Shown piece by piece: positions 23,034 through 36,321 of a stretch of DNA of 64,000 nt. The notes beneath the pieces are model-generated. The model was not told where the DNA came from, did not search any database, and saw only the letters and a program-made list of their open reading frames with translations. Source of the stretch: Dermanyssus gallinae (taxonomy: Eukaryota; Arthropoda; Arachnida; Mesostigmata; Dermanyssidae); the NCBI GenBank assembly GCA_003439945.1, contig QVRM01002195.1:124001-188000 (forward strand), read 5' to 3'. The position numbers and the translations under genes were made by a program. How positions within the stretch are numbered: the first letter of the stretch is position 1; each line of letters opens with the position of its first letter.

Positions 23034-26000
23034 GATGTTCTCTCACTTTATGTGCTAATATGAGGGTTGTATTGTAATGTATTACCTAACACCTTTACAT
23101 TTTTTCTTAATTTGCTTTGCTGACATCGAAGCCATAATTGCGCTTGCTGTTGTACTCCTTATTGTTGTTATTGTTATTGAAAGCAGGGCGAATTAGTCTA
23201 GCTAGGCAAGCCCTTGTTTTCTCTTTCCGCATTTTCCTGTTGTTAACAAGTTGGCCTACACTCGGCAGTAGGGGAAAGTGGTTCACGCCTGAGGGTCGCC
23301 CTTTCCCGTCATGTCCCGGAAGCAATAACCATATGTTTACTGATTACGAACGCTGCGGTGGCCTTAAATATATTAGCTAGCAACAACGCCGAATTTAAAG
23401 AACTCCGAGAATACATTTCACTGCGTGAATTACCGTTTTTAAATTGTGCATGCTGTCCTTTTTAGGCAGTAATTAATTAGGCAGTAAGTAACACGCTTGT
23501 GTGTGTGTGTGCATGAGTATTTGTATTTGTGTAGAATTCCATGTAAGATCTGCCGGCTGGCCTTTGGCGACCGTGCCATAGATATGTTCTTTAGGAGGGT
23601 CTCGGCTCATTCTGGCCCACCGGTGCCTAGGTGCAGTGCGACGATATGGCTCCGACAGCACTGCTACTGTGCGCGACATAATCGAAAAAAGAATAGCAGG
23701 AGTTGTGCCCGACAAGTTCAACTTTTGTCCCGAGATGTGGTCGACTATTGGGCCGACAAGGAGCGAAGAAACGAGAAGGACCGTTCACATCCTGCACTGC
23801 GAATCATCGGCCTGGACGGCGGAGAGCAGCGCTCGATCAACTACACGGAGCTGTCGCAGATGTCGAAAGAGCTGGCCGGTGGCTTTGTAGACCAGCTCAG
23901 CCTAACGCGTGACGATCGCATTCTCATCTGTTTGTCGCGTTGTGCCGAGTTTTGGGTGGCGATTCTCGCCGCGTTGCGGGCCGGCATCGAGTTTACGACG
24001 GTGACACCGCAGGCCCGGACCTTAGATCTGCGCTACCGCGTCGAGCAGTTCAGAGCAACTGTGGTGATTTCCGATAAGACTGGCGAGTTTGATGAGGCGG
24101 AGTGTCCTGGCTGGCCAGTCAAGCACAAAATCCAGATCAAGCCAAGTGTGTCGTCGCACGGCTGGCGCTCCTTCGATAGCCTTCTCGGCAAGCAAACACT
24201 TGAGGCCGCTGCCGACACTCGCGCGGAGGACAATGCGCTTGTGTTCTTTACGTCGGGCACCACCGGCACGCCGAAGATGGTCCAGCACAACCACGGCTAC
24301 ACGCTGGCTCATATGATTTCGGCTGACCACCCTTCTGCACGACATGGACCAGTCTAGCGACTTCTCTTGCACAGCCGACACCGGCTGGGCAAAGACTGCG
24401 TACGCAACGTTTCCCGCCTTCATGGTAGGCTGTAGCCTCGTCGTTGACCTCGATCCACGGTTCAACCCCAGCCGCTTGATTAAGCTCATCGAGAGCCACC
24501 AGATCACGGACGTCAGCTCGGCTCCGACCGTCTACCGGATGATGCTCATGAACCGGAACGACCCATTCAAGTTTCCCGCGCTTCGTCGCTCGTACAGCGG
24601 AGGGGAACCACTGACAGTGGCAGTGTTCGAGAAGTGGAAGTCACTGGCCGGTGTCGAAATTCGCGAAGGCTACGGTCAGTCGGAGAGCGTCGTATTCCTC
24701 ACATTGGGTAAAGGCGATGCAATCAGGCCCGGCTCGATGGGAAAGTGCGTACCTGAATACACTGTACATATAGTCGATGATTCGCTCCGACGTTTGGCGC
24801 CTGGGGAGATCGGCCACCTGGCTGTCAAAGTTAGGCCCGAAAAGTACCCAGTAGGTTTATTTACGGGGTACAAGAATAACGCCGAAAAAACGAGAGAGGT
24901 CTTCAGGGTGACTACTATCTCACGGGTGACAAGGCGCACGTTGACAACGAGGGTTATTTCTGGTTTGCCATGCGAGCGGACGATGTTATCTCCTCATCAG
25001 GCTATCGCATTGGACCGGATGAAGTTGAGAGGATCTTAAACGAACACCCTCAAATTGCTGAGTCGGCCGTTGTTGGAGTGCCCGACACAACTCGTGGTGA
25101 GGTAAGTGCGTCCCTTGCCTGTTCATGGAGATGTCGTTCATGATCCCAGCCTACCTAGCTTGTTAGTTGCACAGCAGATAGTAACTGCGCTCGTCTGTAG
25201 ATCTGTATTGCTAACAGTAAGTTATTGGGTCAGCCGAAAATTTTAGCTTCTCCACTTTGTTCAGGCAATCCTGATGAAATCTGGTTGCGCGTTGTTAGCA
25301 AGAGCTTCGCCTGCAGTTGTTACCGCCTGTGCTTTAGGAAATTCATTATCACTTTGGATATAACTCGATGCGACAGCTCTGTTCTTATGAGTAAGAGAAC
25401 ATAGCACCTACGAACAACGACCGTCTGCGTAAAATCATGCGCATTCACAGTCACAGAGGACAGAATTCGACAGTCTCGGCGGTGAAGATTTGCGCTTTTC
25501 CACTGACCGGTGTGCGCGATCGTACCGCATAGGGGAATAGTTTAATAATAGCTTTTGTAGTAGAGACTGCACGCATGTAACATTCGATGAGATCGCACAT
25601 ATAGTGAACGCATCGCGTAGATCAGTTAATTTGCACCTAACTAGGCGTGGGTAGGTGAGACAAAGCGACTTAGTTACGCCGCTTAGACTCGCCATTTGAC
25701 AAAAACAGGCCGTCGTGCTAAGAAGACCGTGCTGCGTGTATGTCTGGTGGGATTGGAAAGACGTAGTGTTGTACCGCAATCTTCTGCAGAGCAAAAACAA
25801 AAGACTACTACCAGCGAGAAAGGCGCTCCCAGTTGTTCGACCATTTAAAGTAAGCCGCCGTTGAACCACACGCCTCCAAAGTGGGCAATTGTAAAGTCGA
25901 TATATTCCACCATGCACGGGATGTCTTATTCTGCCCACTTTAAAGTCTTGACTTTTCCCTGCAGGTTAACACTTGTAATGTTTCAGACTTCTCTGAGAGG

Positions 26001-26119
26001 AGAACACATCGAACGTCTTATGGGTGTCAGAAGCCATCTTAATAAGTTTTTACCAGAATCATCTTAAGCAAAAAAAATGACAAATGATCTTATAACAATA
26101 ATAGTACATTGGGCGAGAG

Positions 26120-26121
<2 letters not shown>

Positions 26122-26176
<55 letters not shown>
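26122..26176. repeat. (TA)n microsatellite in ACSM B intron
   Basis: TA run in the C-type half of the intron. Confidence 0.95.
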
Positions 26177-26177
<1 letters not shown>

Positions 26178-26814
26178 CCATTTATTAAATAACCAGAACA
26201 AGAAATACAATTATTTAGTTTCTCGATATGTTTATTGTACTTCTCGATCTAGTATCCTAAGCAATAGCGATAGTTTAACTTTTTGATCCCTTCGGAAATG
26301 TAGGAAGTCTCGTTCCCCTTCAAAGGCATACCCACAGCGGCGATTACCCCTCATCGAATTAAAATGTATTTTCCTTGTTTCCTTGAAGGGTAAACATTTT
26401 GCGCACCAATGTCGGTAGCTTCGTTTACGGCTCTTCATGCGAACGGTTTAGAATTGTGGAATATTATGCTGCGCTGACTGCTTGCTTCTTCTGTTAATAG
26501 TCAGTAGAGATAATTTCCTAAAACTGGCCACGTTGAGTACATTATTCTAAAAACAAATGGTTCGCCAACACTGGTGCAGAGTACCTGTAAACTTCGTCCA
26601 AGTCGGCTTTGATTTGCAAATTCGCCCACTTCTGAAAATAGAAATGCTTGATTACGGTAATGAATTTGTTTTCTTCATAAGTGCTGTTCATATGCTCAGT
26701 TTCAAATTCTTCTACACGTAACCTAAGTGTCGTTTTTGTCTGACATTTAATAGATGACTATAAACTATTTTAGACTACTAAAAGAACGCAATATGAGTAT
26801 TTAATAGGGTTAAG

Positions 26815-26966
26815 GGGGAAGGAAGCTTAAAGTACAGATAAAGGAATTGGATTATAAAAGTCAGTACAAGTATGTTGAGGTGACAATGGACTACACGGAA
26901 TGATTACTTAGAGAAAGAAGAGATATTACGGAGGAAGAATGCTGAAGGAACAAGAAATTCAGTAAG
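26815..26966 (+). pseudogene. Non-LTR RT fragment, truncated at duplication junction
   Basis: Identical in order to 34430-34562 of copy C's intron. It stops at CAGTAAG, where the sequence jumps to the A-type intron. Confidence 0.7.
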
Positions 26967-27360
26967 AGAAGATCGTGCTGCATGTATGTCTGGTGGGATT
27001 GGAAAGACGTAGTGTTGTACCGCAAGCTTCTGCAGAGCAAAAACAAAAGACTACTACCGCGAAAAGCGCTCCCAGTTGTTCGACCATTTAAAGTAAGCCA
27101 CCGTTGAACCACACGCCTCCAAAGTGGGCAATTGTAAAGGCGATATATTCCACCATGCACGGGATGTCCTATTCTGCCCACTTTAAAGTCTTGATTTTTC
27201 CTTGCAGGTTAACACTTGTTTCAGATTTCTCTGAGAAGAGAACATCGAACGTCTTGTGGGTGTTAGAAGCCACCTTAATAAGTTTTTACCAGAATCATCT
27301 AAAAACACAAAAAACATTTTTAATGGTCTTTCAACAGCAAGAGTACATTGGGCGAGAGTT

Positions 27361-27363
<3 letters not shown>

Positions 27364-27414
<51 letters not shown>

Positions 27415-27418
27415 TATA
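27364..27418. repeat. (TA)n microsatellite in ACSM B intron, A-type half
   Basis: TA run equivalent to 19758-19799. Confidence 0.95.
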
Positions 27419-27822
27419 ATTAACCCATTTATTAAATAACCAGAACAAGAAAAACATTATTTCGTTTCTGGATATGTTTATTGTACTTCTCGACGTAGTA
27501 TCGTAAGCAATAGCGATAGTTTAACTTTTTGATCCTTTTGGAAATGTAGGAAATCTCGTTCCCTTTCAAAAGCGTACCCGCAGCGGCGATTACCCCTCAT
27601 AGAACCAAAAGGTATTTTCCTTGTTTCCTTGAAGGGTAAACATTTGGCGCACCAATGTCGGTAGTTTTGTTTATGGCTCTTCATGCGAACGATTTAGAAT
27701 TGTGGAATATTATGTCTGCGCTGACTGCTTGATTCTTCTGTAAATAGTCAGTAGAGATAATTTCCTAAAACTGGCCAGGTTGAGTCCATTCTTCTAAAAA
27801 TAAATGGTTTGCCAACGCTAAA

Positions 27823-27993
27823 CTAATAATCAATCACTCAATCAATGCCTGTAACGATTATTACACTCCGGCATTTACCTTGTCTAAATTAGAAACCGGG
27901 AGAACCAATTTAAGAGTAGCTGGTCCAGGTCTTGAACTCACGACCCGAATGCAAGGCAATGGCTTTGCCACTAAGCCACCTTGTTCGGTTTCA
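27823..27993 (-). repeat. tRNA-derived SINE in ACSM B intron
   Basis: Copy of the 20204-20373 SINE carried by the 7.6 kb duplication. Confidence 0.7.
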
Positions 27994-28576
27994 TGCGCAT
28001 CTCATGTGCTCAGGAGATTTTAGAATGATAGACAGCATTCATATCTCCAATACCTTAAGGAGTGTTCACCCCTGCAATGAAGTCTGAAGTGTACAGTCTG
28101 TGAAGTGTCATCGATGGTCTGTAGTTGCCGCATGCAATATCTAGTAACATCGTAGCATCAGGCCTAACTGAACAGCTTCTGCTTGTACCATCTCTGATAA
28201 CGTAGGTCGTGAAGGCGTTTGTCGTCCTGAAGGATGCGAACGCAGCCAGTGACGCTCTCCAAGCCGAGCTGAAGAACTTCACCAAGGAGCGCACCGCACC
28301 ATACAAATACCCGCGAATCATCGAGTTCTGCGAATCCCTACCGAAAACGCACACCGGAAAAGTGCAACGCCATCTGCTCAGACAGCGCTCGTCGACGACG
28401 CCGGCGAGCTGATTTTGGCGGCCGTAATCGCGCAGGTCTTAAATGCGCAATAAAAAAAGGTGAAACGAATATTCTGCTTTAGTTTGTCGAAAGGTGCTAA
28501 GCGTCATATATATACATATAGAGAGGACACTATTTATTTTTCGTATATTTCAATGTGTATGTGGGTTTTATATATA

Positions 28577-29751
28577 CAGGGTGATTCAGGGAGTTTTGTA
28601 CTTCTTTCGAGGTTTGATAGAGCTCGGCAAGAAAATAATTTTTCCCTATGGAGGGAGGACGCGGAAACGTCTTGCTTAGGAGAGAGAGAGAGAGAGTGGA
28701 GTTTATAAAAGTAGTTTTTCTGCCTTTTTCTCCTACATAGTTGTGCGAAATCCACGTTTGCGGGAGAACCATGGTCAACGCATGAAGGAACCGATTACAC
28801 CGGCGTGTTCGGAGGAAAATTCTGCACAACGGAAGACACTTCACTAGCTTGCGTAGCAAAAAGCGAATACACAGATTAAGGAAAGTCATGAAAAGTCGAT
28901 ATTTTACGTTAACGCGTTTTCATGAAAAATCGTAAAATTTTTCCATTGCGACCAAAAATGTACGTCCAAAAGACCACTCTCACGCAATGGCAAATTTAAT
29001 GCCCACCACTTTCGTACCAAAGTGATGATGCTGCGTTACGTAGTTGTCAAGTCACTAAGCTTTTTCGATAGCCATATCGAAAGCGAAGGCATGCATATTT
29101 CCATAGGGCGTATGAGAAAGTTAGGTACATATTTTGTGGTTTGGTAGAACTCAGCGAGAAACTAATTTTTCCGAGTGGAAGGAGGGGGCGGAAAGCTCTT
29201 GGCAAATTTATACGGTTCTGAACGTGAAAACTTGCACGTAAAACATAACAACTATGACTGTCGAAAACGCTTGGTTACTTGACAACTACGTAACGCAGCA
29301 CAATTATCTTGGTACGAAAATGATGGGCATTAAATTTGCTATTGCATGAGAGTGGTCTTTCGGACATACAGTTTTGGTCGTAATGGAAAATTTTTACTAT
29401 TTTCCAAGAAAAACGCGTTAACGTAAGACATAACAATAATCGACTTTTTATGACTTTTCTCAACTTGTGTATTGGCTTTTTGCTACGCAAGCCAGTGAAG
29501 TGTCCTCCGTTGTGCAGAATTTTATTCTGAACACGCCGGTGTAATCGGTACCTTCATGCGTTGACTGGTTCTCCCGCAAACGTAGATTTCGCACAACTAT
29601 GTAGGAGAAAAAAGGTAGAATAACGACTTTTATAAATTCCATCCTCACTCCTAAACAAGACGTTTCCGCTGTCCTCCCTTCATAGGGAAAAATTATTTTC
29701 TTGCCGAGTTCTACCAAACCTCGAAAGAAGTACAAAACTCCCTGAATCACC

Positions 29752-29754
<3 letters not shown>
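28577..29754. mobile_element. Foldback element, copy 2
   Basis: Near-identical to 20958-22134, with the same position relative to the upstream exon and the same TA flank. It arose by segmental duplication rather than independent transposition. Confidence 0.85.
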
Positions 29755-29794
<40 letters not shown>

Positions 29795-29798
<4 letters not shown>

Positions 29799-30473
29799 CA
29801 ATTGCACATAAGCAGAAATATTCTTGCTTTTAAAGCTACTGCGAATTATATTAGTAACAATAATTCTTGTGAGCTGGATGTCATGAGAGAAATAGACTCT
29901 CGATCTCACACGTAAATTCCGTAAATATAGTACGAGGAGGCCATCCGAGTAGTAATCTTGTTTCGTCTTACTGGAGTTGCAAGCTTCGAGAATGACTTTC
30001 TGTACCTAGATTAGATGGGCATCATCGTTGTCCGATCAATATAGTTTAAAGCAATCTACTTGACCAACCTTACCGGCACACACCATCTCTACTAGATAGG
30101 CCAGTAATCTATAATAGAGCACATTAGGTCTAGCGTGAAGAACTCACAAGAACAGTACGTTTACAATAACAACGAAAATTGAGCTTGTGGACTCGATGGA
30201 AAAGTTGTGCGTGTAATTGTTGTAAGTTGCAGGATAACGGGGCACCAAACAAACCTTTTGTAGGACTACTACAGTTTACACAAATTCCATTTATTCACAC
30301 ATTGAGTGTCGATAATACCTAAGTACAAAGATTTGGCTCGGCGTCAGAAGCTCACAAATGCAGTTACAAGGATTGTATTAAATACAGAATATAGACATAT
30401 ACAATATACAAAGTTACGATGACATTAAACTGATTTAGAGACAAATGTTTCTACAAACAAGATTGTGATATCT
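29795..30473. other. Inter-copy spacer B-C
   Basis: Non-coding duplicate of 22183-22858. No gene seen. Confidence 0.6.
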
Positions 30474-30643
30474 ACAGCGGTAGCTACAACTGCTGCCGCC
30501 CGTGTGCTATGAACGTATGATATATGAATTAAACGGACTTACTAGTCGTTGTACATAACCACCAAGAACGGCTTGTTCACTCCGGTAAATAGCAACTAAA
30601 AATTCACTAAATTTGCTTAAACAAAGGCTCCCCCGAAACTCTA
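30474..30643 (+). repeat. BEL/Pao LTR fragment upstream of ACSM C
   Basis: Same truncated LTR segment as at 22859-23033. Confidence 0.75.
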
Positions 30644-31193
30644 AGATGTTCTCTCACTTTATGTGCTAATATGAGGGTTGTATTGTAATGTATTACCTAA
30701 CACCTTTACATTTTTTTCTTAATTTGCTTTGCTGACATCGAAGCCATAATTGCGCTTGCTGTTGTACTCCTTATTGTTGTTATTGTTATTGAAAGCAGGG
30801 CGAATTAGTCTAGCTAGGCAAGCCCTTGTTTTCTCTTTCCGCATTTTCCTGTTGTTAACAAGTTGGCCTACACTCGGCAGTAGGGGAAAGTGGTTCACGC
30901 CTGAGGGTCGCCCTTTCCCGTCATGTCCCGGAAGCAATAACCATATGTTTACTGATTACGAACGCTGCGGTGGCCTTAAATATATTAGCTAGCAACAACG
31001 CCGAATTTAAATAACTCCGAGAATACATTTCACTGCGTGAATTACCGTTTTTAAATTGTGCATGCTGTCCTTTTTAGGCAGTAATTAATTAGGCAGTAAG
31101 TAACACGCTTGTGTGTGTGTGCATGAGTATTTGTATTTGTGTAGAATTCAATGTAAGATCTGCCGGCTGGCCTTTGGCGACCGTGCCATAGAT

Positions 31194-33725
31194 ATGTTCT
31201 TTAGGAGGGTCTCGCTCATTCTGGCCCACCGGTGCCTAGGTGCAGTGCGACGATATGGCTCCGACAGCACTGCTACTGTGCGCGACATAATCGAAAAAAG
31301 AATAGCAGGAGTTGTGCCCGACAAGTTCAATTTTTGTCGAGATGTGGTCGACTATTGGGCCGACAAGGAGCGAAGAAACGAGAAGGACCGTTCACATCCT
31401 GCACTGCGAATCATCGGCCTGGACGGCGGAGAGCAGCGCTCGATCAACTACACGGAGCTGTCGCAGATGTCGAAAGAGCTGGCCGGTGGCTTTGTAGACC
31501 AGCTCAGCCTAACGCGTGACGATCGCATTCTCATCTGTTTGTCGCGTTGTGCCGAGTTTTGGGTGGCGATTCTCGCCGCGTTGCGGGCCGGAATCGAGTT
31601 TACGACGGTGACACCGCAGGCCCGGACCTTAGATCTGCGCTACCGCGTCGAGCAGTTCAGAGCAACTGTGGTGATTTCCGATAAGACTGGCGAGTTTGAT
31701 GAGGCGGAGTGTCCTGGCTGGCCAGTCAAGCACAAAATCCAGATCAAGCCAAGTGTGTCGTCGCACGGCTGGCGCTCCTTCGATAGCCTTCTCGGCAAGC
31801 AAACACTTGAGGCCGCTGCCGACACTCGCGCGGAGGACAATGCGCTTGTGTTCTTTACGTCGGGCACCACCGGCACGCCGAAGATGGTCCAGCACAACCA
31901 CGGCTACACGCTGGCTCATATGATTTCGCTGACCACCCTTCTGCACGACATGGACCAGTCTAGCGACTTTCTTTGCACAGCCGACACCGGCTGGGCAAAG
32001 ACTGCGTACGCAACGTTTCCCGCCTTCATGGCAGGCTGTAGCCTCGTCGTTGACCTCGATCCACGGTTTAACCCCAGCCGCTTGATTAAGCTCATCGAGA
32101 GCCACCAGATCACGGACGTCAGCTCGGCTCCGACCGTCTACCGGATGATGCTCATGAACCGGAACGGCCCATTCAAGTTTCCCGCGCTTCGTCGCTCGTA
32201 CAGCGGAGGGGAACCACTGACAGTGGCAGTGTTCGAGAAGTGGAAGTCACTGGCCGGTGTCGAAATTCGCGAAGGCTACGGTCAGTCGGAGAGCGTCGTA
32301 TTCCTCACATTGGGTAAAGGCGATGCAATCAGGCCCGGCTCGATGGGAAAGTGCGTACCTGAATACACTGTACATATAGTCGATGATTCGCTCCGACGTT
32401 TGGCGCCTGGGGAGATCGGCCACCTGGCTGTCAAAGTTAGGCCCGAAAAGTACCCAGCAGGTTTATTTACGGGGTACAAGAATAACGCCGAAAAAACGAG
32501 AGAGGTCTTCAAGGGTGACTACTATCTCACGGGTGACAAGGCGCACGTTGACAACGAGGGTTATTTCTGGTTTGCCATGCGAGCGGACGATGTTATCTCC
32601 TCATCAGGCTATCGCATTGGACCGGATGAAGTTGAGAGGATCTTAAACGAACACCCTCAAATTGCTGAGTCGGCCGTTGTTGGAGTGCCCGACACAACTC
32701 GTGGTGAGGTAAGTGCGTCCCTTGCCTGTTCATGGAGATGTCGTTCATGATCCCAGCCTACCTAGCTTGTTAGTTGCACAGCAGATAGTAACTGCGCTCG
32801 TCTGTAGATCTGTATTGCTAACAGTAAGTTATTGGGTCAGCCGAAAATTTTGCTTCTCCACTTTGTTCAGGCAATCCTGATGAAATCGGTTGCGCGTTGT
32901 TAGCAAGAGCTTCGCCTGCAGTTGTTACCGCCTGTGCTTTAGGAAATTCATTATCACTTTGGATATAACTCGATGCGACAGCTCTGTTCTTATGAGTAAG
33001 AGAACATAGCACCTACGAACAACGACCGTCTGCGTAAAATCATGCGCATTCACAGTCACAGAGGACAGAATTCGACAGTCTCGGCGGTGAAGATTTGCGC
33101 TTTTCCACTGACCGGTGTGCGCGATCGTACCGCATAGGGGAATAGTTTAATAATAGCTTTTGTAGTAGAGACTGCACGCATGTAACATTCGATGAGATCG
33201 CACATATAGTGAACGCATCGCGTAGATCAGTTAATTTGCACCTAACTAGGCGTGGGTAGGTGAGACAAAGCGACTTAGTTACGCCGCTTAGACTCGCCAT
33301 TTGACAAAAACAGGCCGTCGTGCTAAGAAGACCGTGCTGCGTGTATGTCTGGTGGGATTGGAAAGACGTAGTGTTGTACCGCAATCTTCTGCAGAGCAAA
33401 AACAAAAGACTACTACCAGCGAGAAAGGCGCTCCCAGTTGTTCGACCATTTAAAGTAAGCCGCCGTTGAACCACACGCCTCCAAAGTGGGCAATTGTAAA
33501 GTCGATATATTCCACCATGCACGGGATGTCTTATTCTGCCCACTTTAAAGTCTTGACTTTTCCCTGCAGGTTAACACTTGTAATGTTTCAGACTTCTCTG
33601 AGAGGAGAACACATCGAACGTCTTATGGGTGTCAGAAGCCATCTTAATAAGTTTTTACCAGAATCATCTTAAAGCAAAAAAAATGACAAATGATCTTATA
33701 ACAATAATAGTACATTGGGCGAGAG

Positions 33726-33775
<50 letters not shown>

Positions 33776-35894
33776 CCATTTATTAAATAACCAGAACAAG
33801 AAATACAATTATTTAGTTTCTCGATATGTTTATTGTACTTCTCGATCTAGTATCCTAAGCAATAGCGATAGTTTAACTTTTTGATCCCTTCGGAAATGTA
33901 GGAAGTCTCGTTCCCCTTCAAAGGCATACCCACAGCGGCGATTACCCCTCATCGAATTAAAATGTATTTTCCTTGTTTCCTTGAAGGGTAAACATTTTGC
34001 GCACCAATGTCGGTAGCTTCGTTTACGGCTCTTCATGCGAACGGTTTAGAATTGTGGAATATTATGCTGCGCTGACTGCTTGCTTCTTCTGTTAATAGTC
34101 AGTAGAGATAATTTCCTAAAACTGGCCACGTTGAGTACATTATTCTAAAAACAAATGGTTCGCCAACACTGGTGCAGAGTCCCTGTAAACTTCGTCCAAG
34201 TCGGCTTTGATTTGCAAATTCGCCCACTTCTGAAAATAGAAATGCTTGATTACGGTAATGAATTTGTTTTCTTCATAAGTGCTGTTCATATGCTCAGTTC
34301 AAATTCTTCTACACGTAACCTAAGTGTCGTTTTTGTCTGACATTTAATAGATGACTATAAACTATTTTAGACTACTAAAAGAACGCAATATGAGTATTTA
34401 ATAGGGTTAAGGGGGAAGGAAGCTTAAAGTACAGATAAAGGAATTGGATTATAAAAGTCAGTACAAGTATGTTGAGGTGACAATGACTACACGGAATGAT
34501 TACTTAGAGAAAGAAGAGATATTACGGAGGAAGAATGCTGAAGGAACAAGAAATTCAGTAAGGTGTAAGGACCTCTGGGGGTTTAGTAAATATATAGTAA
34601 CGAGGAATATACGGAAGGATATGCATGTGCTAGGGTTGACCTTTGCCTCTTAATGCCTCTCTGATCCACAGCACGGGGTTGGGAAATAAGTTAGAAATAA
34701 TACAAAGAGAAGTGATAAGATTTGCTTTGGGTTGCCGTTCTAATTGCGCCGGGGAGTTTCTTGAGTGGGAAGGGGATGTCAAAATGTATACAAGGGGAAG
34801 TACAAAATATACTAAAGTCATATACATGCAAATGGAAATTGGATGGCAGATGGGTTCCAGATCGAGTTTGGCAGGTATATATGCGAAGAAAAAGTGAGAA
34901 AGGGGCGGGTTAGATACGGGGTATACGATAATTTCAGAGAAAGTGGGCTATTGGTAGACGGCAGCGATGTTGGATACAAGGATACAAAGAGCCAAATATA
35001 GGGAGGGGCAAAGAACAGAATGTCGGGCACGTGGGCGAAGTGAATAAGTCAATCGAACATATTCTTAAAGAATGTACATGCTTAGGGGGGAGCAGAAGTA
35101 TAGACCCGTCGGAGGCCCTAGCGTTAGGTCCAGATGTTAGAAAGGACCTGGTTGATATTAGAATAAGATTGTCCCAATAGAAAGCAGAAACTCAGTAAAT
35201 ATTGGAGGAAATATTGATTATATGGATGCATAGGTAATATGTATGCTGCCGCTCTAAACGCCCCTGATATAAATAGGTGACATGTATAAAACTAATAATC
35301 AGCCAATCACTCAATCAATGCCTGTAACGATCACTACACTCCGACATTTACCTTGTCTAAATTAGAAACCATGAAAGCCAATTTAAGAGTGGCCGGTCCT
35401 GGTCTTGAACTCACGACCCGAATGCGAGGCAATGGCTTTGCCACTAAGCCACCTTGTTCGGTTTCATGCGCATCTTATGTGCTCAGGAGATTTTAGAATG
35501 ATAGACAGCATTCATATCTCCAATACTTTAGGGAGTGTTCACCCCTGCAATGAAGTCTGAAGTGTACAGTCTGTGAAGTGTCATCGATGGTCTGTAGTTG
35601 CCGCATGCAATATCTAGTAACATCGTAGCATCAGGCCTAACTGAACAGCTTCTGCTTGTACCATCTCTGATAACGTAGGTCGTGAAGGCGTTTGTCGTCC
35701 TGAAGGATGCGAACGCAGCCAGTGACGCTCTCCAAGCCGAGCTGAAGAACTTCACCAAGGAGCGCACCGCACCATACAAATACCCGCGAATCATCGAGTT
35801 CTGCGAATCCCTACCGAAAACGCACACCGGAAAAGTGCAACGCCATCTGCTCAGACAGCGCTCTAGAACGACGACGACGACGACGGCGAACTGA
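31194..35894 (+). CDS. Acyl-CoA synthetase, medium-chain (ACSM-type), copy C
   Basis: Exons 31194-32708 (505 codons, open throughout) and 35679-35894, joined in phase 0, give 576 residues. The presequence MFFRRVSLILAHRCLGAVRR, TSGTTGTPK, YGQSE, TGD, RADD and PKTHTGK motifs are all intact. An Asn-Gly-Pro replaces Asn-Asp-Pro near residue 325. The C-terminus ends in a Thr run from an ACG repeat, unlike copy A. The 2.97 kb intron carries a (TA)n run, an RT fragment and the SINE, but no mariner. It is the only gene of the array whose first exon lies inside the recent duplication and whose last exon lies outside it. Confidence 0.9.
33728..33774. repeat. (TA)n microsatellite in ACSM C intron
   Basis: TA run equivalent to 26122-26176. 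Confidence 0.95.
34430..35190 (+). pseudogene. Non-LTR RT thumb-to-C-terminus fragment in ACSM C intron
   Basis: Plus-strand frames read YKYVEVTMTTRNDYLE, DLWGFSKYIVTRNIRKD and GLTFA. After a frame change come IIQREVIRFALGCRSN and, near 35050, IEHILKECTCLGG. This is the order of the RT thumb and C-terminal region of non-LTR elements. Frameshifts and stops make it dead. Shorter pieces remain in copies B (26815-26966) and D (42290-42555); copy A has lost it. Confidence 0.65.
35291..35464 (-). repeat. tRNA-derived SINE in ACSM C intron
   Basis: Same family and site as 20204-20373, with several substitutions. Confidence 0.7.
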
Positions 35895-35985
35895 TTTTGG
35901 CGGCCGTAATCGCGCAGGTCTTAAATGCGCAATAAAAAAAGGCGAAACGAATATTCTGCTTTAGTTTGTAGAAAGGTGCTAAGCG

Positions 35986-35988
<3 letters not shown>

Positions 35989-36022
<34 letters not shown>

Positions 36023-36065
36023 GATAGGACACTATTTATTTTTCGTATATTTCAATGTATGTGGG

Positions 36066-36101
<36 letters not shown>
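35989..36101. repeat. Two (TA)n tracts in spacer C-D; empty foldback site
   Basis: TA runs at 35989-36015 and 36067-36101. The second corresponds to the insertion point of the foldback in spacers A-B and B-C but contains no element. Confidence 0.9.
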
Positions 36102-36104
<3 letters not shown>

Positions 36105-36321
36105 CAATTGCACATAAGCAGAAATATTCTTACTTTTAAAGCTACCGCGAATTATATTAGTAACATTAATTCTAGTGAGCTGGATGATGTCGTAAGAGAA
36201 ATTGACTTTCGATCTCACACGTAAATTCCGCAAATATAGTACGAGGAGGCCATCCGAGTAGTCATCTTGTTTTGTCTTACGGGGGTTTGCAAACTTCGAG
36301 AATGATTTTTCTGTACGTAGA

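Larger units (their letters stand above)
23584..28412 (+). pseudogene. ACSM-type acyl-CoA synthetase, copy B (frameshifted, chimeric)
   Basis: Exons equivalent to copy A are 23584-25101 and 28206-28412. Compared with A, C and D, the first exon has +1 near 23606, +2 near 23726, +1 near 24322 and -1 near 24908. The correct protein is thus spread over two frames, and the start frame fails after about 8 codons. The adenylation motifs (TSGTTGTPK near 24255, YGQSE near 24672) are preserved piecewise. The first exon is C-like ([21 protein letters not shown]), while the second exon and downstream DNA are A-like. Its intron contains a duplication junction at 26966/26967. It is either a young pseudogene or a copy with assembly indels. 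Confidence 0.85.

Noticed and set aside
28530..29909. Minus-strand frames within the foldback element as a transposase
   Set aside because: They are short, lack any catalytic motif, and mirror the inverted arms.
31629..32105. 158-codon minus-strand frame conserved in all ACSM copies
   Set aside because: Conservation follows from the strongly conserved sense exon; the frame has no domain and its composition mirrors sense codon usage.
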